Shown one piece after another: positions 1-4,742 of a stretch of DNA of 5,858 bases. Numbering within the stretch: the stretch's first letter is position 1; each line of letters starts with the position of its first letter. The position numbers were made by a program, and so were the translations under genes. The notes below the pieces were generated by a model. That model worked only from the letters and a program-made list of their open reading frames with translations. It did no database searches and was not told the origin of the DNA. Where the stretch lies: the NCBI GenBank assembly GCA_017412445.1, contig JAFPYA010000357.1, forward strand, positions 1-5,858, given 5' to 3'. The stretch comes from Clostridia bacterium (GTDB lineage: Bacteria > Bacillota > Clostridia > Christensenellales > Aristaeellaceae).

Positions 1-64
1 CCCACGCGATCAATAACGCAAACGCCAGTACGAAGCAGCGATTACGAAATTTCTTTTTGTTCAT
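1..64 (-). CDS. N-terminus of probable Na+-translocating decarboxylase beta subunit (partial)
   Basis: The gene runs off the left edge; only 21 codons are visible, starting MNKKKFRNRCFVLAFALLIA. An ATG at 62-64 has a GGAG ribosome binding site at 72-75, seven bases upstream, and lies 24 bp after the biotin carrier stop codon on the same strand, so it is the next gene of the operon. The visible peptide has a Lys/Arg-rich start followed by a hydrophobic stretch, as in a signal peptide or first membrane helix. In methylmalonyl-CoA, oxaloacetate and glutaconyl-CoA decarboxylase operons this position is usually held by the polytopic beta subunit (MmdB/OadB), which decarboxylates carboxybiotin and pumps Na+ out of the cell. 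The identity rests on context: the fragment contains no diagnostic beta-subunit motif. Confidence 0.6.
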   Translation of the reverse strand, partial: MNKKKFRNRCFVLAFALLIAW

Positions 65-88
65 AATCAAACTCCTATGCCGGACAGT

Positions 89-457
89 TTAATTCATGGA
101 TACCATCAGGTCGCCGGTATTGACGCTCTGGCCCTTGTTTACGGCGATGGAGGCGATGGTGCCGTCCTGAGGCGCCTTGATTTCGTTTTCCATCTTCATG
201 GCTTCGAGGATGAGCAGCACGTCGCCCGCCTTGACGGCCTGGCCTACGTTCACCTTTACGGCGTTGATGTTGCCGGGCATGGGCGCGGTCACCTTCACGG
301 CGCCGGCGGCAGCGGCGGCCTTGGGGGCGGGAGCGGCCTTGGGGGCAGGAGCGGCTGCGGGCGCTGCAGCTACGGGCGCAGCAGAGGGAGCGCCGCCGAT
401 TTCTTCTACTTCCACTTCGTAAGCGGTGCCGTTTACGGTTATCTGAAATTTACGCAT
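89..457 (-). CDS. mmdC: Biotin carboxyl carrier protein (decarboxylase gamma/biotin subunit)
   Basis: This 122-residue carrier holds biotin and shuttles CO2 between the carboxyltransferase and the membrane decarboxylase subunit. Residues 1-20 (MRKFQITVNGTAYEVEVEEI) are the usual N-terminal strand segment. Residues about 23-55 are a flexible Ala/Pro/Lys linker with repeated APKA-like units. Residues about 56-122 are the biotinyl/lipoyl fold, with the motif EAMKMENEI; Lys88 is the expected biotinylation site. The hairpin residues PMPGNI and the C-terminal VNTGDLM segment are also typical. The start is set at 457 because GGAGG at 466-470 is eight bases upstream; a longer reading from the ATG at 472 would translate the ribosome binding site itself. 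The gene starts 19 bp after the OadG-family gene. Calling it mmdC rather than a glutaconyl-CoA or oxaloacetate decarboxylase subunit depends on the neighbouring carboxyltransferase. Confidence 0.93.
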   Translation of the reverse strand: MRKFQITVNGTAYEVEVEEIGGAPSAAPVAAAPAAAPAPKAAPAPKAAAAAGAVKVTAPMPGNINAVKVNVGQAVKAGDVLLILEAMKMENEIKAPQDGTIASIAVNKGQSVNTGDLMVSMN

Positions 458-465
458 ATTTGTTT

Positions 466-470
466 CCTCC
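466..470 (-). promoter_or_regulatory. Ribosome binding site fixing the biotin carrier start
   Basis: The minus strand reads GGAGG, then eight bases, then ATG at 457. The in-frame ATG at 470-472 overlaps this Shine-Dalgarno sequence and has no good site of its own, so the downstream ATG is preferred. Confidence 0.8.
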
Positions 471-476
471 ATATAA

Positions 477-851
477 TCAGAATTTGTAGAGCTGTTCGGT
501 GCGCGCCGCGCTCTTCCAGCCGCTCACGCGCTTTATGGATTTGATTTTAACGGGTTTATTGCCGTTGCCGAAATCGAACGCCGCGATGGCCGCCGCGATG
601 ACCGCGATGAGCTCATTGTCGTCCGTGACCTCAACAGGCACTTCGGCGGTCGCCGGCTCCGCTGCGGGCACGGGCGCTTCGGCCTTGGGCGCCTGAGCGG
701 CGAGCTTTGCGGCCTTGCGGTTCTCGACCATTTTGAAAACCGCAGCCATTATCTTGAGGCTGACTATGATTATCGTAAGTCCGGCAAACACGATCAGAAG
801 ACCTATAACGGTCGCCGTGCCGCCGTAACCGAGCTTTTCAAGCCAATTCAT
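477..851 (-). CDS. mmdD: OadG-family membrane subunit of the sodium-pump decarboxylase
   Basis: This 124-residue protein is the small membrane-anchored subunit (delta of methylmalonyl-CoA decarboxylase, gamma of oxaloacetate decarboxylase) that in characterised members holds the carboxyltransferase to the beta subunit. One transmembrane helix is visible at about residues 12-36 (ATVIGLLIVFAGLTIIIVS), followed by a basic stretch, an Ala/Pro/Glu linker at about 51-75, and a C-terminal domain. That domain has the family's ELIAVIAAAIAAF segment (about 80-92) and a terminal segment VSGWKSAARTEQLYKF with a conserved-type tryptophan. The ATG at 849-851 has GGAGGA at 858-863, immediately after the carboxyltransferase stop codon, so the two genes are 12 bp apart and probably translationally linked. 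Family membership is clear; the mmdD symbol follows from the CoA-type carboxyltransferase beside it. Confidence 0.88.
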   Translation of the reverse strand: MNWLEKLGYGGTATVIGLLIVFAGLTIIIVSLKIMAAVFKMVENRKAAKLAAQAPKAEAPVPAAEPATAEVPVEVTDDNELIAVIAAAIAAFDFGNGNKPVKIKSIKRVSGWKSAARTEQLYKF

Positions 852-863
852 CGTTTATCCTCC

Positions 864-2339
864 TTACAGAGGCAGATTGCCGTGCTTCTTGGCAATCGCG
901 CTTTCGCGCTTGCCGGAGAGCATCTCTATGGCTGCGGAGATGACCTTGCGGGTGTCGGCGGGCTCGATCACGTCGTCAACATAGCCGTTCTTAGCGGCAT
1001 TAACGCCGTCTGCGATGTCGGCCGCGTACTTCTCCTCAAGCTCCTTGCGCTTGGCGATGGGATCGGAGGAGCCGGTCATTTCATCGCCCAGAAGCATCTG
1101 GGTGGCGACGGGCGTGGTCACGGCGCTTATCACGGCGCCCGGCCAGGCGTAGGTCATGTCGGCTACGGCCTTGGAGGCCATGGCGGCGTAGCTCATGCCA
1201 ATGGCGTTGCCCAGCACTACGGAAACCTTGGGCGCGCTGGTTTCGCTCATCGCGTACAGCAGGGAGGCGCCGGCTCTTGCCAGCTCGCCCTGGGGCGCCG
1301 CGCTTATCTTCATGCCCTCGGAATCTACGAAGGACACCACCGGAATAGAGAACGCGTCGCAAAAGGTCACGAGCTTGGCGGCCTTCTTGCAGCCGTAAAC
1401 AGTAAGCCTGCCGCCGTCCTTCGTGGGATCGTTTGCGATGATGCCCACAGTGCGGCCGCCGATTTTGGCGATTGCGGTAACCATGGATGTGGCAAATTCC
1501 GCGTAGAGCTCTGTATAGGAGCCTTTGTCGGCGATCTTTTCGATTATGCCTCTTACGTCGGTGATTTCATCAATGTCGTTAAGCTCATTTACGATCCTTG
1601 CCGCGTCGTCGTCCTCGGCAAAGAGCGCTTCGTCCAGATTGTTCTGGGGGAGCATAGCAATGAGCTGTCTCGCCTTCGCGATGGCATGCTCGTCGCCCTC
1701 GGCGGTGAGTATCGCCGCGCCGGACTTGGCAGAGGCCTCTTCGCCTGCGATTTCATTCATGTCTACCTTCTTGCCGGAGACCGCGCTCACTACGAGGGGG
1801 CCGGCCACAAAGAGCTGACCATGTTTGCTCTGTATGGTGATGTCGCTGATTTCGGCGATTACGGAGGCGGTGCCGCCGCAGGGGCCGAGAATCAGGGCAA
1901 TCTGAGGCACTACGCCGCTGAGCGCGGTGGCCTTCGCTGCTATCTGGGCATAGGCGTCAAGCGCTGCAACGCCCTCATCGAGCTTTGCGCCTGCGCTGTC
2001 CAGCATCGCCACGATGGGGCAGCCGGTCTTCTGCGCCAGCTCCATAACCTTCAAAACCTTCTTTGCGTGCTTCTGCCCTACGGCGCCGCCACCTACGGTA
2101 AGATCCTGCGCATATACATAGACCTCATTGCCTTCGATGGTGCCGTAACCCGCCACCACGCCGGCATCGGCATTGAGCACATCAAGCTCAACGAAGCTGT
2201 TCGGATCCAGCAGCGCGTTCACGCGCTCTCTGGCGGTGAGCTTGCCCAGCTTCTTCTGCTCGGCAATCAGCGCCGCATCGCCCGTCAAAATGGCGCTTTT
2301 GCGCTCGCGTACAACGGGCAAATTCCGTTCCACACTCAT
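864..2339 (-). CDS. mmdA: CoA-type carboxyltransferase, probable methylmalonyl-CoA decarboxylase alpha subunit
   Basis: This 491-residue cytoplasmic enzyme belongs to the acyl-CoA carboxyltransferase (crotonase-fold) family. It is expected to transfer the carboxyl group of an acyl-CoA such as methylmalonyl-CoA to biotin on the carrier protein. Residues about 28-230 are the N-terminal half: KLGKLTARERVNALLD, then VVAGYGTIEGNEVYVYAQD, then SAGAKLDEG at 115-123 and GPCGG at 152-156, which correspond to the CoA-binding and oxyanion loops. Residues about 260-475 are the C-terminal half, with GCKKAAKLVTFCDAF (316-330), GNAIGMSYAAM (377-387) and TYAWPGA (396-402). The end, KKHGNLPL, is the family signature. 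The loops differ from canonical MmdA/PccB (for example GMSYAAM where GGAYDVM is usual) and resemble a clade of clostridial carboxyltransferases. The start at 2339 follows GGAGGG at 2347-2352; an in-frame ATG at 2372 has no such site. It is first in the A-D-C-B operon. Methylmalonyl-CoA as substrate is inferred. Confidence 0.85.
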   Translation of the reverse strand: MSVERNLPVVRERKSAILTGDAALIAEQKKLGKLTARERVNALLDPNSFVELDVLNADAGVVAGYGTIEGNEVYVYAQDLTVGGGAVGQKHAKKVLKVMELAQKTGCPIVAMLDSAGAKLDEGVAALDAYAQIAAKATALSGVVPQIALILGPCGGTASVIAEISDITIQSKHGQLFVAGPLVVSAVSGKKVDMNEIAGEEASAKSGAAILTAEGDEHAIAKARQLIAMLPQNNLDEALFAEDDDAARIVNELNDIDEITDVRGIIEKIADKGSYTELYAEFATSMVTAIAKIGGRTVGIIANDPTKDGGRLTVYGCKKAAKLVTFCDAFSIPVVSFVDSEGMKISAAPQGELARAGASLLYAMSETSAPKVSVVLGNAIGMSYAAMASKAVADMTYAWPGAVISAVTTPVATQMLLGDEMTGSSDPIAKRKELEEKYAADIADGVNAAKNGYVDDVIEPADTRKVISAAIEMLSGKRESAIAKKHGNLPL

Positions 2340-2346
2340 TGTAATA

Positions 2347-2352
2347 CCCTCC
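2347..2352 (-). promoter_or_regulatory. Ribosome binding site fixing the carboxyltransferase start
   Basis: GGAGGG on the minus strand lies seven bases before the ATG at 2337-2339. It lies inside the reading frame of the longer 502-codon alternative from 2372, which argues for the shorter protein starting MSVERN. Confidence 0.78.
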
Positions 2353-2359
2353 ATATAAA

Positions 2360-2373
2360 ATTGCTTAAGCAAT
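2360..2373. promoter_or_regulatory. Perfect 14-bp palindrome, possible operator for the decarboxylase operon
   Basis: ATTGCTTAAGCAAT is its own reverse complement and is centred about 27 bp upstream of the carboxyltransferase ATG, just before its ribosome binding site. Just upstream on the minus strand the motif AGTTGG occurs twice, nine bases apart. An uninterrupted palindrome of this size at this place fits a dimeric repressor site. No regulator can be named, and no convincing promoter was found in the 114-bp gap. Confidence 0.4.
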
Positions 2374-2453
2374 AGTCCAACTAAGCCAACTTTTTTATTT
2401 CTATTTATATTTGATTTTTCCTACCTGAGAGATGTTAAAATTCGCGGTGATTA

Positions 2454-3020
2454 TTATTGTTTTTTGGCTATGGCAAAGAGCTTCGGCGGTTTCAGGCGGA
2501 TGTTTTCATAGCCCCGCGACACGGCGTCAAAGCGTTTGTCGTCAAGGTCTTTTACAAAGGCCGCGACCTTTTCAAGCTCCCTTTCGCCCTCCGCATGCCC
2601 GGGGTAAACGCAGAGTGTCACAAAGCCGCCCGCCTTTACAAGCCTGAGCGCCGCCTTCAGCGCTTCTATCGTGGTATCGGCGTTTGTGGTTACATCGTGC
2701 AGAGCGCCGGGCAGCCAGCCCAAATTGAATATCACGGCGTCAACCTCGCAGGAAACATGCTTTTCCATGAGCGCGTGGTTCTCGCAGATCAATGTGACCC
2801 TGTCAAGCACATCCGCTTTTTCGAGCCTTGCGCGCGTTTTTTCAAGCGCTTCCTTTTGTACATCGAAGGCGTAGACGCGGCCGCTCTCCCCCACCGCCTG
2901 AGCAAGATACAGCGTGTCGTGGCCGTTGCCCATGGTGGCATCGATCACTGTGTCGCCCTCGTGTATGTACTTTTGCCAGATTTCCCTGCACCATGCGCCC
3001 GCATTGCCGAAATCAGTCAT
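2454..3020 (-). CDS. mnmM: tRNA (mnm5s2U34) methyltransferase, YtqB/MnmM family
   Basis: This 188-residue class I SAM-dependent methyltransferase belongs to the family long annotated as 'rRNA methylase' (YtqB). B. subtilis YtqB has been shown to methylate 5-aminomethyl(-2-thio)uridine at the tRNA wobble position, taking the place of the MnmC methyltransferase step in Gram-positives. The sequence shows SAM-binding motif I at about 24-35 (VIDATMGNGHDT) and an acidic motif II region (AFDVQKEAL). It also has the family signature VIFNLGWLPG followed by HDVTTNADTTIEAL, and the late YPGHAEGERELE segment. Length and order match the family. The ATG at 3018-3020 follows an AGAGGTGAGG ribosome binding site, and the gene ends with two consecutive TAA codons. 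It is co-directional with the decarboxylase operon but 114 bp away from it, with no hairpin terminator between, so read-through is possible. It has no obvious metabolic link to either neighbour. Confidence 0.88.
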   Translation of the reverse strand: MTDFGNAGAWCREIWQKYIHEGDTVIDATMGNGHDTLYLAQAVGESGRVYAFDVQKEALEKTRARLEKADVLDRVTLICENHALMEKHVSCEVDAVIFNLGWLPGALHDVTTNADTTIEALKAALRLVKAGGFVTLCVYPGHAEGERELEKVAAFVKDLDDKRFDAVSRGYENIRLKPPKLFAIAKKQ

Positions 3021-3033
3021 GCCCTCACCTCTT

Positions 3034-3073
3034 TAAAATAATACACCCGCCATGTGAATTTGAGTGGCGGGTG
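3034..3073 (-). terminator. Rho-independent terminator or attenuator upstream of mnmM
   Basis: A perfect 9-bp inverted repeat, CACCCGCCA (3044-3052) and TGGCGGGTG (3065-3073), has a 12-base loop. Read on the minus strand it is followed by TATTATTTT, so it would end transcription of the membrane-protein gene that stops at 3153. It sits only 23 bases before the mnmM start, so it would lie in the mnmM leader if the mnmM promoter is upstream. On the plus strand no clear T-run follows. Confidence 0.68.
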
Positions 3074-3086
3074 GTGTTGATTTTGT

Positions 3087-3141
3087 ATGATATCCAAGTG
3101 AGATTTTGATGAACTGGCTTCGCTGCAAATTTCGCCCGTTC
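3087..3141. repeat. Degenerate intergenic hairpin, possible dispersed repeat
   Basis: GAACTGGC (3111-3118) and GCCCGTTC (3134-3141) form a stem of seven pairs with one mismatch around a 15-base loop containing TTCGCTGCAAATTTC. It is preceded by an AT-rich segment. From memory, the pattern of GAACTGGCTTCG arms next to AAATTTCGCCC resembles palindromic intergenic repeats scattered in gut Clostridia genomes. Only one copy is visible here, so repeat status is inference. Together with the terminator it fills the gap between the two flanking genes. Confidence 0.3.
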
Positions 3142-3152
3142 AGACATTGACG

Positions 3153-4532
3153 TCAGCTTCTGAACTGCGCCAGATACTCGCTCGCGTCGGCCTCGTTTGC
3201 GGGATTGCAGACCGGGCAGGGACGCTTGTTGTCCTTGTGCAGCGCCTCAAAGAGGTTATGGGCAGCCTGCTCGTCTTCCATCTGCTGGCATTCGCGGTTG
3301 GCGTGGTAGAAGCGGCTGTTGGCGGTGTAATAGACGTCTATAGTGCGCTCATACTCGTAAAGGATAACCTCGTCCTGAGTGATGTTGTCGTAGTCCACGT
3401 TGAAGCCCGCGTCGTGCTGGCGCATGTATTCATACACCGTGTCGGCGTGGCACTTGGGACAGTAGGTGAAATGGCCCTGATATACGTCGTCAAAGGGTAT
3501 AACGCGGTACGCGCCTATGAACTCGCTGCACACGTCGGTGGTGTGCGCCACGTTTTTGGAGTCCACCCAAAGGTAATCTTCGGTTTCGTGGCTGAGCAGC
3601 TCCATTGAGACCACAGAGCAATTCTTGCAGGCGACCTTGCCGGACGCGGCGGCCTCGGCAAGCGTGTGCGAATCTGCGGAGAACATGTCCTTGCAGGTAG
3701 AAGCGACGTGATAGTACATGCCGCCCTTGTTGTAGTATACGCCCGCCTCGGAGACGTTTCTTATTTCGGGCAGCTCCACCTTTTTGACCGTCATGACGGG
3801 CGACGGCGTGGGCAGCACTACAGCCGCATTCACCGGCTCAGCGGTGGGCTCAGGCGTGTAGCGGATAACCACGCTGCTCGCGCTTGCGGGCTTGACTGCG
3901 GCCACGGCCACGGGCTCCTCGTAGCTGACGAGCTTTTTGAATACGCCGAGCAGCTTCGAGGGCATTTCATGCTTTACATACGCGGCGCTGTCCGCCTTGT
4001 CGCCCAGCAGGTTTACCGCCGTTTGGGCTACGTTTGGCTTGATACCGTTCCATATTCCGGAGAGCTTTTCGCCTGCCTTCCCATCACCAAGCCCCGTCCA
4101 CTCGCCTATCTTGTGAAAGAAGCCGCCAAAGGCATTATATATCCAGTCGAAGACGGAATTAAGGCCGTTCTGTACCCTTTTTTCCTGCGGGTTGCCGGTT
4201 TCAACGTTCGCCACATAGACCAGCAGCATCACGAAACAGACAGTGGCAAGAATAGTGAAAAGCAGCTTCGTGCCCGGGGTAAAGGCGACGCGCTTATTCC
4301 ATATCATTACGAGGCCTACGGGATAGACCAAAAACAAAAGCAGCACCGCAAGCACCGTAAACCCGACGCTGGTTTTGCGCCTTGAGCCTGCAGAGGCATA
4401 TAAGGCGCTCCTTTCGTAAGGCGAACGCTTCTGACTGCGTTCAAAATATCCGCCTGTGATGTTCGTTCTCTCCCTTCGGTTGTAGGAAAGGCTCGTTGAA
4501 TTGAAATAGGTGTTGTTCCTGGCGTTAAGCAT
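3153..4532 (-). CDS. Two-helix membrane protein with three tandem His/Cys metal-binding-like modules
   Basis: This is a 459-residue protein of unknown function. Residues 1-56 are polar and rich in Arg/Lys/Ser/Tyr. Two hydrophobic helices follow at about 57-78 and 89-108, separated by a short basic loop. Residues 120-205 include Trp/Phe/Gly-rich segments, and 225-246 form a Thr/Pro/Glu linker (TPEPTAEP, PTPSP). The C-terminal part carries three similar modules: His275, Cys280, Cys302, Cys305; His330, Cys335, Cys358, Cys361; and His410, Cys415, Cys439, Cys442. Each has His-x4-Cys, a spacer of 21-23 residues, then Cys-x2-Cys. Modules 1 and 3 also share YY...YH and an Ala-containing helix, like the small YH...C...EA...G...C-x2-C zinc-site-like tails of some thermonuclease and metallo-hydrolase proteins in Firmicutes. 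Metal binding is inferred. Two helices and a basic N-terminus suggest both ends are cytoplasmic, although the Pro-rich linker is more usual outside the cell. The start has GGAG seven bases upstream and its own promoter. It is divergent from marR. Confidence 0.85.
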   Translation of the reverse strand: MLNARNNTYFNSTSLSYNRRERTNITGGYFERSQKRSPYERSALYASAGSRRKTSVGFTVLAVLLLFLVYPVGLVMIWNKRVAFTPGTKLLFTILATVCFVMLLVYVANVETGNPQEKRVQNGLNSVFDWIYNAFGGFFHKIGEWTGLGDGKAGEKLSGIWNGIKPNVAQTAVNLLGDKADSAAYVKHEMPSKLLGVFKKLVSYEEPVAVAAVKPASASSVVIRYTPEPTAEPVNAAVVLPTPSPVMTVKKVELPEIRNVSEAGVYYNKGGMYYHVASTCKDMFSADSHTLAEAAASGKVACKNCSVVSMELLSHETEDYLWVDSKNVAHTTDVCSEFIGAYRVIPFDDVYQGHFTYCPKCHADTVYEYMRQHDAGFNVDYDNITQDEVILYEYERTIDVYYTANSRFYHANRECQQMEDEQAAHNLFEALHKDNKRPCPVCNPANEADASEYLAQFRS

Positions 4533-4562
4533 AGTTCGCTCCGTAAACGATTTATCGGGTGT

Positions 4563-4591
4563 ATTATACCACAGCTTTTCAAATATTACAA
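4563..4591 (-). promoter_or_regulatory. Sigma-A-type extended -10 promoter for the His/Cys membrane protein
   Basis: On the minus strand, TTGTAA (4586-4591), a 17-bp spacer and a perfect TATAAT (4563-4568) are present, with TGG directly before the -10 as in extended -10 promoters. Transcription would begin near 4556, giving a leader of about 24 bases with the GGAG ribosome binding site. Confidence 0.78.
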
Positions 4592-4615
4592 TATTATTTC
4601 AGATATTTCTGTCAA
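4588..4615 (-). promoter_or_regulatory. Possible second upstream promoter for the membrane protein
   Basis: TTGACA (4610-4615) is followed after 16 bp by TATTGT (4588-4593), a weaker -10. This -10 overlaps the -35 of the main promoter, so the two would be tandem and mutually exclusive. The AT-rich sequence makes a chance match plausible. Confidence 0.28.
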
Positions 4616-4652
4616 TTTAATATTCTTTAACGAATATCAGCTATGTTAATAT

Positions 4653-4664
4653 TTCGGTACAATA
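4653..4664 (+). promoter_or_regulatory. Candidate MarR operator, copy 1
   Basis: TTCGGTACAATA lies 11 bp upstream of the marR -35 box and between the two divergent promoters. It is embedded in a partial inverted repeat, ATATT-N7-AATAT (4649-4665), the kind of symmetry a MarR dimer recognises. The same 12 bases recur at the marR transcription start. Confidence 0.55.
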
Positions 4665-4675
4665 TAATTTATCTA

Positions 4676-4704
4676 TTGACATATGATGCTGGCTGTTATA
4701 TAAT
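4676..4704 (+). promoter_or_regulatory. Consensus sigma-A promoter of the marR gene
   Basis: TTGACA (4676-4681), a 17-bp spacer and TATAAT (4699-4704) match the consensus exactly. Transcription would start at about 4711, close to the second copy of the TTCGGTACAATA repeat. A promoter this strong in front of a regulator gene suggests it is normally held down by repression. Confidence 0.9.
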
Positions 4705-4711
4705 GCAATCG

Positions 4712-4723
4712 TTCGGTACAATA
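4712..4723 (+). promoter_or_regulatory. Candidate MarR operator, copy 2
   Basis: This is an exact second copy of TTCGGTACAATA, 59 bp from the first and in the same orientation. It covers the predicted start of marR transcription and ends seven bases before the ribosome binding site. A repressor bound here would block initiation, so autoregulation is the simplest reading. Confidence 0.55.
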
Positions 4724-4729
4724 ATATTT

Positions 4730-4734
4730 GGAGG
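4730..4734 (+). promoter_or_regulatory. Ribosome binding site fixing the marR start
   Basis: GGAGG is eight bases before the ATG at 4743 and only seven bases after the putative operator copy 2. It lies inside the longer reading frame from TTG at 4728, which favours the ATG. Confidence 0.8.
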
Positions 4735-4742
4735 AAGAAATA

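Noticed and set aside
293..391. Repetitive Ala/Pro/Lys-coding stretch in the biotin carrier as a novel repeat
   Set aside because: Flexible Ala/Pro linkers of this type are standard in biotin carrier subunits of sodium-pump decarboxylases.
2340..2372. Eleven-residue N-terminal extension of the carboxyltransferase from the ATG at 2372
   Set aside because: It would translate across the GGAGGG ribosome binding site; the internal ATG at 2339 is correctly spaced and gives a family-like start.
882..2375. Long open frame of about 497 codons on the plus strand, opposite the carboxyltransferase gene
   Set aside because: It mirrors a clear family member on the minus strand, has low-complexity Gly/His/Leu/Ala content, no ribosome binding site or recognisable motif, and arises from the GC-rich third codon positions of the real gene.
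2352..2380. TTGGAC-N17-TATATG as a promoter for the decarboxylase operon, with the palindrome in its spacer
   Set aside because: The spacing is ideal, but transcription would begin inside the GGAGGG ribosome binding site of the carboxyltransferase gene, so it could not give a normal leader.
2415..2433. Minus-strand CTCTCAGGTAGGAAAAATC resembling the closing part of a glycine riboswitch
   Set aside because: Only a short match is present; the partner GGAGAG strand, the conserved GCC-GAAGG-type core and a second aptamer are absent from the 114-bp gap.
2457..4385. Several plus-strand open frames opposite mnmM and the His/Cys membrane protein
   Set aside because: They overlap well-supported genes with good starts and ribosome binding sites, have no family motifs, and look like antisense shadows.
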